From positions 1 through 57,917 of the forward strand of contig CAMWRX010000009.1 of assembly GCA_947176765.1 (NCBI GenBank): a stretch of DNA of 57,917 bases, given 5' to 3'. This DNA is from an uncultured bacterium (GTDB taxonomy: Bacteria; Bacillota; Clostridia; Oscillospirales; Oscillospiraceae). A program made the position numbers and the translations under genes. Under the pieces are notes generated by a model. That model was not told the DNA's origin. It saw nothing but the letters and a program-made list of their open reading frames with translations, and ran no database searches. This document shows positions 34,026-43,025 of the stretch, in pieces. Every line of letters starts with the position of its first letter. Within the stretch, counting starts at the first letter, position 1.

Positions 34026-36122
34026 ATGGGCAGCGGAAACGAAATCCTGGATATGTACATCTATGAGACAACCAGCCTGCTGGAGCAGCTGGAGACCATC
34101 ATCCTTGAAGCGGAAAAGGTGGACACCTTCTCGCAGGAGAACGTGAACGAGATCTTCCGCGTCATGCACACCATCAAGGGCTCTTCCGCCATGATGGAGT
34201 TCGACACTCTGGCCACGGTGGCCCACCGGATCGAGGATATGTTCTTCATCATCCGGGAAGGCACCATGTCCGTGGTCTCCGAGGAAAACCGCCCGGCGCT
34301 GTTTGATGTGGTGTTCCAGTCCATCGACTTCTTCCGGGGCGAGGTCGAAAAGGTGGAAGCAGGCGAGCCTCTTGATAAGAATATCGACAGCTTCCTGTCA
34401 AATATTAATACCCTAATCGCTAAAATTAAGGGAGAGGATGTGCCGGCGGAGGCCGCCGCTCCTGCCGCCTCCGCCAGCGCAGCGTCCCCCGCCGGGCAGG
34501 CGGCCCCCTCTCCGGCGGCTCCCGCCGCCGCGGCTGACGGCTTCCCCTGCGGGCTGCGGGTGAACTTCGAGGAAGGCTGCGGCATGGAGAGCCTGCGGGC
34601 CTTCATGGTGGTCACCGCCGTGAAGGACGTGGTGGCTGATGAGGACTTTACCTTCGAGCCCGCCAACGTGGAGAACGACCCCTCTACCTCCGAGAGCATC
34701 ATTGACAACGGCTTCCACCTGATGTTCAAGACCGCCGAGATGCGCAACAGCGCCATCTCTGTGGTCAAGGGCGTGGGATCGGTGCAGGGCTACCAGCCCT
34801 ATGACTGCCCGCCCCCCGAGGCCAAGCCCGCTGAGACCAAGCCCGCCGTCGCGGCAGCCGGGGAGCCCGCTCCCGCCGCGGCAGCCCCCGCGCGGGCGGC
34901 AGCCCCCGCCGCAGCCCAGCAGCAACAGCAGCAGCACCCCAAGGAGACGCTGATCAGCGTCAACCTGTCCAAGCTGGATCAACTGTCCGCCGTGGTGGGC
35001 GAGATCGTCATCACCGAATCCATGGTCACCTCCTCCCCCGATCTGAAGGGGCTGAACCTGGACGCCTTCTCCAAGTCCGCCCGGCAGCTGCGCAAGCTCA
35101 CCGACGAGCTTCAGGACGTGTCCATGTCCCTGCGCATGGTTCCCGTGTCCGGCGTGTTCCAGAAGATGACCCGCATCGTGCGTGACATGACCAAGAAGCT
35201 CAACCGCCCGTGCAAGCTCACCCTCATCGGCGAGAACACCGAGGTGGATAAGACCATCGTGGACTCCATCGGCGACCCCATCATGCACATGGTCCGCAAC
35301 TCCATGGATCACGGCATCGAGGAAACCCAGGAGGAGCGCGTCGCCGCCGGCAAGGATCCGGTGGGCGAGATCATCCTGTCCGCCCGGGACACCGGCAGCG
35401 AGGTCATCATCGAGATCATCGACGACGGCCGGGGCGTCAACGACGAGGCGGTGCTGGCCAAGGCCATCCGCCAGGGCATCGCCTCCCCCGACGTGGAGTA
35501 CAGCCACAAGGACATCCTCAACTTCCTGCTGGCTCCCGGTTTCTCCACCAACACCGAGGTCACCGAATACTCCGGCCGGGGCGTGGGCATGGACGTGGTG
35601 AAAAAGGGCGTGGAGGAGCTGGGCGGCAGCGTGACCATCTCCAGCCAGTTGGGCCACGGTATGACCACCACTATCCGCATCCCGCTGACCATGGCCATTA
35701 TGGACGGCATGGAGGTGTCGGTGGGCGGCTCCATCTTCACCATTCCCATCAACAACATCCTGTCCACCATGAAGGTGTCCGCCAAGGACGTCATCCACGA
35801 CTCCAGCAGCGGCGAGATCATCAAGGTTCAGGGCAATTTCTATCCCATTGTCCGGGCCAGGGAGCTGTATCAGCTCCAGAGCGGCTGCACCGATATTGAG
35901 GACGGCGTACTCATCTGGCTGGAGTCCGGCGATCACTCCTACTGCCTGTTCGTAGATGAGCTGCTGGGCCAGCAGCAGGTGGTGGTCAAGCAGCTGCCCG
36001 CCTACGTGAACAGCTACAATATCAAGAATTTTGGCATCAACGGCTGCACCCTGCGCAGCGACGGCAGCATCAGCATCATTCTGGACGTGGCCAATTTGTA
36101 CACCGCCGCCCGGGGTATGTGA
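34026..36122 (+). CDS. cheA: Chemotaxis histidine kinase CheA
   Basis: This 698-aa kinase has the HPt domain with phospho-accepting H48 in RVMHTIKGSSAMMEF. An Ala/Pro linker follows, then a P2-like response-regulator-binding domain (about 175-265). Another Ala/Gln linker precedes the dimerisation domain, the HATPase core (N-box MHMVRNSMDHGIEE; G-box GRGVGMDVVKKG) and the C-terminal CheW-like domain. It autophosphorylates and passes phosphate to CheY and CheB. ATG 34026 is 8 bases from AGGTGG; the in-frame GTG at 34014 overlaps that site. First gene of cheA-W-R-B behind a sigma-D promoter. Confidence 0.97.
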   Translation: MGSGNEILDMYIYETTSLLEQLETIILEAEKVDTFSQENVNEIFRVMHTIKGSSAMMEFDTLATVAHRIEDMFFIIREGTMSVVSEENRPALFDVVFQSIDFFRGEVEKVEAGEPLDKNIDSFLSNINTLIAKIKGEDVPAEAAAPAASASAASPAGQAAPSPAAPAAAADGFPCGLRVNFEEGCGMESLRAFMVVTAVKDVVADEDFTFEPANVENDPSTSESIIDNGFHLMFKTAEMRNSAISVVKGVGSVQGYQPYDCPPPEAKPAETKPAVAAAGEPAPAAAAPARAAAPAAAQQQQQQHPKETLISVNLSKLDQLSAVVGEIVITESMVTSSPDLKGLNLDAFSKSARQLRKLTDELQDVSMSLRMVPVSGVFQKMTRIVRDMTKKLNRPCKLTLIGENTEVDKTIVDSIGDPIMHMVRNSMDHGIEETQEERVAAGKDPVGEIILSARDTGSEVIIEIIDDGRGVNDEAVLAKAIRQGIASPDVEYSHKDILNFLLAPGFSTNTEVTEYSGRGVGMDVVKKGVEELGGSVTISSQLGHGMTTTIRIPLTMAIMDGMEVSVGGSIFTIPINNILSTMKVSAKDVIHDSSSGEIIKVQGNFYPIVRARELYQLQSGCTDIEDGVLIWLESGDHSYCLFVDELLGQQQVVVKQLPAYVNSYNIKNFGINGCTLRSDGSISIILDVANLYTAARGM

Positions 36123-36139
36123 GAAGGAGAGATGAAGAT

Positions 36140-36622
36140 ATGAACGACGAAATCATGTTCGCCCGTGAGGACGAGATGGAAGCCCTAAATACCGTAGACG
36201 ACGCGGTGGACTCCCAGAAATACCTCATTTTCATGGCCGGCCATCTGAAGCTGGGCGTGGCGGCTGAGGACGTGGTGGAAATCCTGAACAACCAGGTCAT
36301 CACCTATCTGCCCATGGTGCCCAACTTCATCCGGGGCATCATCAATATGCGCGGCCAGATGATTCCCATCCTGGACATATGCGCCCGAATGGGGATGGAG
36401 GCCCGGGAGGATGACAGCCTGGTGGTGGTCATCAACCTGGACGACGTGCAGCTTGGCCTCCTGGTGGACGGCGTGGATCAGATGCTGGACATCCCCAAGG
36501 CCAATATCCTCCCCATGCCCGCCAACAGCACCCAGATGCTGGTGTCCGGGATGTGTTCCCTGCCCGACGGCTCCGGCACCATGATGGTGCTGGACAGCGA
36601 GCAGCTAATGCCCAATGAATAA
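36140..36622 (+). CDS. cheW: Chemotaxis adaptor CheW
   Basis: This 160-aa protein is a single CheW domain linking chemoreceptors to CheA at the membrane. KYLIFMAGHLKLGVAAEDVV, PNFIRGIINMRGQMIPILDI and LGLLVDGVDQMLDIP are the conserved blocks. The start is ATG 36140; AAGGAG lies 10 bases upstream, and the ATG at 36132 reads straight into a stop. It begins 17 bases after cheA and overlaps cheR by 8 bases. Confidence 0.95.
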   Translation: MNDEIMFAREDEMEALNTVDDAVDSQKYLIFMAGHLKLGVAAEDVVEILNNQVITYLPMVPNFIRGIINMRGQMIPILDICARMGMEAREDDSLVVVINLDDVQLGLLVDGVDQMLDIPKANILPMPANSTQMLVSGMCSLPDGSGTMMVLDSEQLMPNE

Positions 36623-37460
36623 CGGGGGGAGCGGAGCGGGCGGCTCCAGTTCCTTTTCCGCCCTGACCATCTCGGACAACGATTTCAGCCGGCTGGTCAA
36701 GTTCATCCAGACCAACTACGGTATTGATCTCACCCAGAAGCGGCAGCTCATCACCGGGCGTCTCTCCACCCCTCTGAAGCAGCGGGGCTACACCAATTTC
36801 ACCGATTTCGTCAACCAGGTCATTCAAACCAAGGACAACGACCTGATTACCCTGCTGCTGGATAAGCTCACCACCAATTATACCTTCTTCATGCGGGAGA
36901 AAGAGCATCTGGATCTGTTCTGCAAACAGATCATCCCCGACATCGTCAACCGCCACCAGAAGGACAAGACGCTGTCCATCTGGAGCGCGGGCTGTTCCAC
37001 CGGAGAGGAGCCCTATAACATCACTATGTTCCTCTTCGACTACCTGGGCACCCAGGCCAGCCAGTGGGACACCCGGCTGCTGGCCACCGACATCTCCAAC
37101 CGGGCCATGACCGCCGCCAAGAAAGGCGTCTATGAGCTGCCGGACACCATCCCCGCCGACTGGAAAAAGAAGTACTTCGTCCCCATGGCCGGCGGGCAGT
37201 ACCAGGTGAGCAAGCAGGTGCGGGACAACGTGATCTTCCAGCCCTTCAACCTGATGGATCCCATCAAATTCCGCCGGAAGTTCGACGTGATCTTCTGTCG
37301 GAATGTGATGATTTACTTCGACCAGCCCACCAAGGACGCCCTGGTCCGCCGGTTCTACGATTACACCGTCCCCGGCGGCTACCTGCTCATCAGCAAGTCG
37401 GAAAACCTCAGCGCCAACAGCCCCTACCGCCGGCTGGCTCCGTCCACGTTCCAGAAATAA
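36615..37460 (+). CDS. cheR: Chemoreceptor glutamate methyltransferase CheR
   Basis: This 281-aa SAM-dependent enzyme methylates receptor glutamates for adaptation. The N-terminal helical domain (about 18-80) is followed by the Rossmann domain with WSAGCSTGEEPY (SAM binding), LATDISNRAMTAAKKGVY and VIFCRNVMIYFD. ATG 36615 overlaps cheW. There is no CheR-type receptor pentapeptide on the chemoreceptor encoded in this window. A terminator follows before cheB. Confidence 0.96.
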   Translation: MNNGGSGAGGSSSFSALTISDNDFSRLVKFIQTNYGIDLTQKRQLITGRLSTPLKQRGYTNFTDFVNQVIQTKDNDLITLLLDKLTTNYTFFMREKEHLDLFCKQIIPDIVNRHQKDKTLSIWSAGCSTGEEPYNITMFLFDYLGTQASQWDTRLLATDISNRAMTAAKKGVYELPDTIPADWKKKYFVPMAGGQYQVSKQVRDNVIFQPFNLMDPIKFRRKFDVIFCRNVMIYFDQPTKDALVRRFYDYTVPGGYLLISKSENLSANSPYRRLAPSTFQK

Positions 37461-37469
37461 TCAATTCAG

Positions 37470-37507
37470 CCGGACCGACCTGCGCCTGCCGGTCGGCCCG
37501 GTATTTT
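37470..37507 (+). terminator. Hairpin between cheR and cheB
   Basis: CCGGACCGACC (37470-37480) pairs with GGTCGGCCCGG (37491-37501) with one mismatch and a 10-base loop, then TATTTT. It may only partly terminate, because cheB has no clear promoter of its own. Confidence 0.6.
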
Positions 37508-37530
37508 AAAAAGAGGAGGCCATCCCGTTT

Positions 37531-38598
37531 ATGGCAATCCCTATGACTGCAAACGCAAATAAAAAGATCCGCGTCATGGTGGTGGACGACTCCATGGTGG
37601 CCCGCAGCCTGATTATCAAAGGTCTGTCCGCCCACCCCAGGATTGAGATCGTCGGCTTCGCCATCAACACATTGGACGCAAAAGCAAAGATCCCCCAGTA
37701 CAAGCCCGACGTCATCACCATGGATGTGGAGATGCCCGGTCAGAGCGGCCCCGACTTTTTGAGGCAGTATCTGCCCACCAACCCCATCCCCGTCATCCTG
37801 GTGTCCTCGCTGAACCTGAAGGTGTTCGACGCGCTGGCCGTGGGCGCGGTGGACTTTGTCCGTAAGCCCGACGACCAGCAGAGCGCCGACGCGTTTGTCG
37901 CCGCCCTCACCCAGAAGGTCATCATCGCCTCCAGCGCCCGTCCGCGCCCTGCTGCGGCCGCCCCGGCGGGTACGGCGGTGGGCACCGGCGCCATCCCCAA
38001 CCTGGGCCCCAGCGCCAATCTGGATCGGGTCATCATCGGTCTGGGCGCCTCCACCGGCGGCACCGAAGCCACTTTGGCGGTGATGAAGCGTCTGCCCGCC
38101 GATATTCCCCCCATGGTCATCGTCCAGCATATGCCCAAGGGCTTCACCAAAATGTACGCCGAGCGCCTGAACCGCCTGTGCGCCATGGAGGTGCGGGAGG
38201 CCCAGAGCGGCGACGAGCTGCGCCGGGGCCTGGCCCTGGTGGCTCCCGCCGACCTCCAGTGCCGGGTGGTGCGCATCGGCACCCGGTACACCGTCAACTG
38301 CGTCCCCGGCGAGAAGGTCAGCGGCCACCGCCCCTCGGTGGACGCCATGTTCCAATCCATGGCCGATGTGGTCACCTGCAAAATGGTGGGCATCATCATG
38401 ACCGGCATGGGCCAGGATGGAGCCGTGGGTTTGCTGGCCATGCGGAAAAAGGGCGCTTACACCATCGGCCAGGACAAGGAATCCTCCGTGGTGTACGGCA
38501 TGCCTGGCGTGGCCCAGAACATCGGCGCGGTGATGATCCAGGCCTCCTGCGACAATGTCTCCAACGTCCTCCTGCGGCACCTGAAAAGCCTGGGCTGA
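37531..38598 (+). CDS. cheB: Chemotaxis response regulator and protein-glutamate methylesterase CheB
   Basis: This 355-aa protein combines a receiver domain (phospho-acceptor D65 in VITMDVEMPG) with a C-terminal methylesterase. The catalytic triad is S174 in GLGASTGG, H200 in IVQHMPKG and D296 in TGMGQDGA. It removes methyl groups added by CheR, closing the adaptation loop. GGAGG is 11 bases before ATG 37531. A second in-frame ATG at 37543 exists but has poorer spacing. A strong terminator follows. Confidence 0.97.
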   Translation: MAIPMTANANKKIRVMVVDDSMVARSLIIKGLSAHPRIEIVGFAINTLDAKAKIPQYKPDVITMDVEMPGQSGPDFLRQYLPTNPIPVILVSSLNLKVFDALAVGAVDFVRKPDDQQSADAFVAALTQKVIIASSARPRPAAAAPAGTAVGTGAIPNLGPSANLDRVIIGLGASTGGTEATLAVMKRLPADIPPMVIVQHMPKGFTKMYAERLNRLCAMEVREAQSGDELRRGLALVAPADLQCRVVRIGTRYTVNCVPGEKVSGHRPSVDAMFQSMADVVTCKMVGIIMTGMGQDGAVGLLAMRKKGAYTIGQDKESSVVYGMPGVAQNIGAVMIQASCDNVSNVLLRHLKSLG

Positions 38599-38646
38599 TC
38601 TGGAATACCCTCGAAATTTAAGAAAAAATGTCGTAAAAGCACGCTC

Positions 38647-38691
38647 GTCCCGCCTGACAGCCTTTGGAAAAGGCTCCAGGCGGGACTGTTT
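38647..38691 (+). terminator. Terminator after cheB
   Basis: A two-part stem: GTCCCGCCT (38647-38655) pairs with AGGCGGGAC (38678-38686), and inside it AGCCTTT (38659-38665) pairs with AAAGGCT (38669-38675). TGTTTAT follows. Confidence 0.8.
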
Positions 38692-38716
38692 ATCCAAAGA
38701 AATTTCCCTGTTTTTC

Positions 38717-38743
38717 TTATCTTCCCGCCAACATTGCCGATAT
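38717..38743 (+). promoter_or_regulatory. Sigma-D-type promoter of flgM
   Basis: TTAT (38717-38720), 15 bases, GCCGATAT (38736-38743), matching seven of eight -10 positions of the sigma-D consensus with the correct spacing. It lies about 50 bases before flgM. Confidence 0.75.
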
Positions 38744-38795
38744 ATCTTTATGTAGGAGTAAAATTTTTTTGGATTCTTAAAGGATGTGAGTGACT

Positions 38796-39104
38796 ATGCT
38801 GACCTCGTCCGGTTACGGTGCGATTTCTTCCATCGGTCCCGCAAAGGTCTATCGGACTAAAGCGGGGCGCAATGACCGAGCCCAGGTAATCTCGGGCAGC
38901 AGCAACTACGACAGCGTAACCCTCTCCGCGTCCAGCCAGGACAGCCGTTTCCTGGATATGGTCAGTCAGCTCTCCCGGGAGGTGCGCACCGCCACTACCA
39001 CCGGCGATATTGCCGCCCTGCGCCAGCAGGTGGCCAGCAAGCAGTATACGCCGGATCCCATGGCTATCGCGGGGCGGATCCTGTTTTTAGGGGAGGGCCA
39101 ATAA
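38796..39104 (+). CDS. flgM: Anti-sigma-28 factor FlgM
   Basis: This 102-aa protein has a disordered N-terminus and the FlgM sigma-binding helices in YDSVTLSASSQDSRFLDMVS and DIAALRQQVASKQYTPDPMA. FlgM holds sigma-D inactive until the hook is complete and it is removed. An in-frame GTG at 38790 is closer to AAAGGA (5 bases) than ATG 38796 (11 bases), so the start could be two codons earlier. It heads the flgM-flgN-flgK-flgL-yviE-fliW-csrA series, with flgN starting at the next base after its stop. Confidence 0.9.
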   Translation: MLTSSGYGAISSIGPAKVYRTKAGRNDRAQVISGSSNYDSVTLSASSQDSRFLDMVSQLSREVRTATTTGDIAALRQQVASKQYTPDPMAIAGRILFLGEGQ

Positions 39105-39584
39105 ATGGGCGCGTCTGACCACCAGGCCTATTTGGATCTGCTGCGGGAACTGTGCGGCTGCCTGGATCGGCTGGGCGAGCTGTCCGAGCAAAAGGCCCAA
39201 ACTGTCCGCCAGGACGACCTGCTGGCCATGGATGAGGTGATGAAGCAGGAGCAGGTTTTGTCCCTCTCCCTGCGGGGACTGGAGCAGCGGCGTGTGAAAC
39301 TGCTGACCCAGCTTGGGCTGAGCGACGTTCCCCTCGCCGACCTGCCGGGAAAATACCCGGCGGAGCTGCAAGTCGAGGCCAAGCAAACCGTGGAGGATCT
39401 GCGCCACAGCTACAAGATCTTTCGCGCCCGCGCCAACATGGCCCGGAATGCTCTGGAGCTGAATCTGCACCAGATCGAAAAGATCATCGCCGCCTCGGGC
39501 ATAGACCCCAAAACGGCCGCAGCCGGCTATGAGCCTCCGGGATCGGAGCTTCCCCAGAACATGAAAACAGACTTCCGCGCCTGA
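39105..39584 (+). CDS. flgN: FlgN-type export chaperone
   Basis: This 159-aa, almost entirely helical protein (coiled coil about 5-115) contains LRELCGCLDRLGELSEQKAQ and VLSLSLRGLEQRRVKLLTQL, the FlgN pattern. FlgN binds FlgK and FlgL before export through the flagellar type III apparatus. It is encoded immediately between flgM and flgK, the standard Firmicutes order. GGGAGG precedes ATG 39105. Confidence 0.9.
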   Translation: MGASDHQAYLDLLRELCGCLDRLGELSEQKAQTVRQDDLLAMDEVMKQEQVLSLSLRGLEQRRVKLLTQLGLSDVPLADLPGKYPAELQVEAKQTVEDLRHSYKIFRARANMARNALELNLHQIEKIIAASGIDPKTAAAGYEPPGSELPQNMKTDFRA

Positions 39585-39612
39585 CCGCGGGTATTGATAA
39601 GGAGTTATTGCT

Positions 39613-41688
39613 ATGAGTACGATCGGAACGTTTGACGGCTTTACCGCTGCCCGCCTGGGAATCTACGCCGCCCAGCAGGGCCTGCAGGTCACCGGCAACA
39701 ATATTTCCAACATCAACACCTCAGGCTATACCCGCCAGCGGCTGGATCAGGTGAGCCTTAAGACCGGCGGCGCCGATATGTACCGCTCCATGATGGATAA
39801 CCACATCGGCAACGGCACGCTGGTCACCAGCATCAACCAAATCCGGGATCCCTACCTGGACATCCGTTACCGCAACACCGCCTCTGAGGTGGGCTACAGC
39901 GACACCATGCTGCGCGGCCTCAAGGGAATCGCCAGCATTCTGGACGAGGTAGCCAAGGGCGACAACAAGGACGGTCTGCTGTACGCCCAGATCAAGGATC
40001 TGGCCGACTGCCTGAGCCGTCTGGGTAGCGACCCCTGCAAGGACAACGACACCCTGGCGCGCAAATCCGCCGAGGCGCTGTGCAGCCTGTTCAACACCTA
40101 CGCCGGCAAGCTGGAAACCCTGTACCAGAACACCAAAACCGGCTTCAAGCAGGATCTCACCTCCGTGAACGAAATTCTGACCAATATCCGCAATCTGAAT
40201 GAGTCCATCCGGAACGCCGAGATTTGCGGCGACAAGGCCCTGGAGCTCCGGGATGAGCGCAACCGCCAGATTGACTCCCTGTCCGAGTATATGCAGATCA
40301 AGGTCGAATACACCATGGAGGACATCGGCGCGGGCAAGCAAATAGAAAAGCTGACCATTTCCCTGGGCAACGCCAACCCGGATTCCAAAGTACACACCGA
40401 TGAAACCGTACTGATCGACGGCGTTTACGGCGCGCAGCTGTCCATGCCCGAGAAAAAGCCCCTGCCCAACCCCAAGGCTACCGACGACGGCTTCCTCTAT
40501 TTGAAACGGAAACTGGACCAGGACGGCAATGAGGTTTTTGACGTCAACGGCAACCCTGTGTACGAGGGCACCAACAAGCTCAGCGAGGCCGAACAGATCG
40601 ACAACGACAATTACACCCTGGTGGTCTCCAGACTGTATGACTCCAAGCACCACCAGCCCAAGGATCCCACTGTCAACGAGGGCCATCCGGTCGCCCTGGA
40701 CGACAACGACCTGTACGGCGCCCTTCAGGCCACCCGGGAGCTGCTCACCGAAAAGGGCGAATTCTCCACCGCCGCCGATGTGGCTCTGGACGAGAACGCC
40801 ACCATCAAACGGGGCATCCTCTACTATCAGAAGTCCCTGGATCTGCTGGCCCAGAAGTTCGCCGAGCAGTATAACAAGCTCAACCAGGGCTACATCTTCA
40901 ACCAGGAGGGCAACTGCATCGACGCGGACGGCAACGAGCTCATGCTGGCAGGCATCGACGGCGTGGAGGCTCCTGTCAACGTGAAAAGCGGCCTGACCGA
41001 ACTCCAGAAGCAAAACCTCATCGCCAATGGCTTCATCCAGAAGGATATTCACGGCAACCCCGTTTTGGATAAGGACGGGAACCAAATTGCCGACATTAAC
41101 AGCTGGCTGGAGGGCCACGGCGGCGTACTTGCGCAGGGCAGCGGCGTGCTGTTCAGCAACCGCAACGACGGCGACAAGACCGGCGACCCCACCGATCCCA
41201 CCAACCCACTGATCAGCGCCTCCAACATCTCCGTTTCCCACAGCTGGAGCACCGGCGACGTGAAGGTCGTCCCCACCTGCGAGGTCCTTTTTTCTGAGGA
41301 TGGAACCCCTCTCCCCAACACCACCCAGGTGGAAAACGTTAACCACATGATCTCCCTGATCGAGCAGTCCCTGGTCTACGACCCCAAGGAGCTGGATCCC
41401 GACGCCGTGGGCAGCAAGCTGTTTGTAGGCTGCTTCAATGATATGTTCAGCAATATGTCCACCGTGGAGGGCAATGACGAGCGGTCAACCAACATCGAGC
41501 TCAACGACAGCTACACCACCCTGACGGATGTGGACACCAACCGGATGGGCGTGTCCGGCGTGGATCTGAACGATGAGGCCATGAATATGATCACATTCCA
41601 GAAGGCGTATTCCGCCGCCTGCCGGCTGATGACCGTGATCGACTCGGTCCTGGATCGTCTGATCAACAACACCGGCATAACCGTATAA
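39613..41688 (+). CDS. flgK: Flagellar hook-associated protein 1 (FlgK)
   Basis: This 691-aa axial protein starts with the rod/hook-type helix ARLGIYAAQQGLQVTGNNIS followed by NINTSGYTRQR. It ends with VDLNDEAMNMITFQKAYSAA, the conserved terminal coiled coil. The central part is longer than in B. subtilis (about 500 aa) and includes repeated DxDGN-like turns such as LDQDGNEVFDVNGN and LDKDGNQIAD. It forms the first junction layer between hook and filament. GGAG precedes ATG 39613. Confidence 0.95.
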   Translation: MSTIGTFDGFTAARLGIYAAQQGLQVTGNNISNINTSGYTRQRLDQVSLKTGGADMYRSMMDNHIGNGTLVTSINQIRDPYLDIRYRNTASEVGYSDTMLRGLKGIASILDEVAKGDNKDGLLYAQIKDLADCLSRLGSDPCKDNDTLARKSAEALCSLFNTYAGKLETLYQNTKTGFKQDLTSVNEILTNIRNLNESIRNAEICGDKALELRDERNRQIDSLSEYMQIKVEYTMEDIGAGKQIEKLTISLGNANPDSKVHTDETVLIDGVYGAQLSMPEKKPLPNPKATDDGFLYLKRKLDQDGNEVFDVNGNPVYEGTNKLSEAEQIDNDNYTLVVSRLYDSKHHQPKDPTVNEGHPVALDDNDLYGALQATRELLTEKGEFSTAADVALDENATIKRGILYYQKSLDLLAQKFAEQYNKLNQGYIFNQEGNCIDADGNELMLAGIDGVEAPVNVKSGLTELQKQNLIANGFIQKDIHGNPVLDKDGNQIADINSWLEGHGGVLAQGSGVLFSNRNDGDKTGDPTDPTNPLISASNISVSHSWSTGDVKVVPTCEVLFSEDGTPLPNTTQVENVNHMISLIEQSLVYDPKELDPDAVGSKLFVGCFNDMFSNMSTVEGNDERSTNIELNDSYTTLTDVDTNRMGVSGVDLNDEAMNMITFQKAYSAACRLMTVIDSVLDRLINNTGITV

Positions 41689-41709
41689 CAATGAGGAGGT
41701 ATTCATAGA

Positions 41710-42975
41710 ATGATTCGCGCGACGACCGGCGGCGTGATGCTGAACTACCGCCGCAACCTGATGAATTCCTTTATTGGCATGAGCAACGCCCACAACACCA
41801 TACTCACCCAGCGTAACTTCAATTCCTATGCCGAGGATCCCGCCTCCGCCGCCAAGGCGTTCAAGCTGCGCAAGTCCCGCATGAGCGTGGAGACCCAGTA
41901 TACCATCTGCGGCGACACCTTCCACAAGTATGAGACCGCTTTCGCCAGCCTGCAGTCCATTGACGAAGTGCTGGACACCAAGACCAGCGAACACATGAAG
42001 ACCCTCTCCGGCACCACCCTGACTGAGCTCAACGACCCCACCGGCGACGCCCGGCAGCAGCTCACCAAGGTGCTGGACCAGATGTCCGAGATGCTTGTGC
42101 AGAATCTGAACCAGAAATACGGCGAGAACTTCATTTTCGCCGGGGCGGACGGGCACAACGTCCCCTTTGAAATCAAGAACAACCAGCTATACTACCGGGG
42201 CGTGTCCGTGGACGCGGCCGAGCCCGAGGTAGTCACCAATTTTGGCACTACGAACAAAGTCACGGCCGACAACGGCGATTATATACCGGCCAGCGCTGCG
42301 ACAATCAATCAAGCCGCGTTTGATGCGCTTGACCCCGCGGAGCAGGGCGAATACGTTCATTACCAGGTCGTAACCGAAAACGGGCAGGAAGACAGGTACG
42401 TCCTTGCGTCTGACACCATAAGCGAAGACGACTACAACACCGCCAAAACGGAGGCTGACAAGCTGAAATACTTGGCAAACGAAAAGTATTTCGTGGACAT
42501 CGGCCTGGGCTTCCAGGAGAATGAAAACGGCCAGCTCATCGAGTCCAGCGGCTTTAACGCCTCCCTGGTGGGCATCAACTTCTTTGGCTATGGCAAGGAC
42601 GAGGACGGCGACCCCAAGAACATCTACTCCATCGTCCAAAAGCTGAAGGACATCAGCGCCCGGGTTCATGACGGCGAGAATTGGACTAACGAAGACTACG
42701 ACGAGTTCTTCCGCCTGACGGGCAAGCTGGAGACCGCCTCTTCCAAGTTCAAGACTGAGTTCACCGACATGGCCGCCGGCACCGACAAGCTGGAAAACAA
42801 TTTAGAGCTGCTGGAGAACAACTACGACAACCTGGTGGAGCAGTACGGCGATATGGAAGACGCGGATATGGTCGAGTCCATTACCTCGTTTATCTGGGCG
42901 CAGTATTGTTACAATGCCGCGCTGAAGGTGGGCAACAGCGTCCTCTCCCAAAGTCTGATGGATTATCTGAGCTGA
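41710..42975 (+). CDS. flgL: Flagellar hook-associated protein 3 (FlgL)
   Basis: This 421-aa flagellin-like junction protein has terminal D0/D1 helices: NLMNSFIGMSNAHNTILTQR with NSYAEDPASAAKAFKLRKSR at the N-terminus, and FIWAQYCYNAALKVGNSVLS at the C-terminus. NFIFAG (here ENFIFAGADGHNVPF) is a conserved FlgL feature. The mid region (about 175-260, codons 42,240-42,490) has plainer codon use than its flanks, consistent with an exposed variable domain. AATGAGGAGG precedes ATG 41710. Expected partner: FlgK. Confidence 0.92.
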   Translation: MIRATTGGVMLNYRRNLMNSFIGMSNAHNTILTQRNFNSYAEDPASAAKAFKLRKSRMSVETQYTICGDTFHKYETAFASLQSIDEVLDTKTSEHMKTLSGTTLTELNDPTGDARQQLTKVLDQMSEMLVQNLNQKYGENFIFAGADGHNVPFEIKNNQLYYRGVSVDAAEPEVVTNFGTTNKVTADNGDYIPASAATINQAAFDALDPAEQGEYVHYQVVTENGQEDRYVLASDTISEDDYNTAKTEADKLKYLANEKYFVDIGLGFQENENGQLIESSGFNASLVGINFFGYGKDEDGDPKNIYSIVQKLKDISARVHDGENWTNEDYDEFFRLTGKLETASSKFKTEFTDMAAGTDKLENNLELLENNYDNLVEQYGDMEDADMVESITSFIWAQYCYNAALKVGNSVLSQSLMDYLS

Positions 42976-43025
42976 TTTCCCCGCGATTTTAATTCCCGCA
43001 TGAGAAAGGAGTAGGAAATGAGATT

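Noticed and set aside
34413-35936. A 507-codon minus-strand frame inside cheA.
   Set aside because: It is antisense to cheA, with no ribosome-binding site or recognisable domain.
39721-41346. A 541-codon minus-strand frame inside flgK.
   Set aside because: It is antisense to flgK, which has both conserved axial-protein termini.
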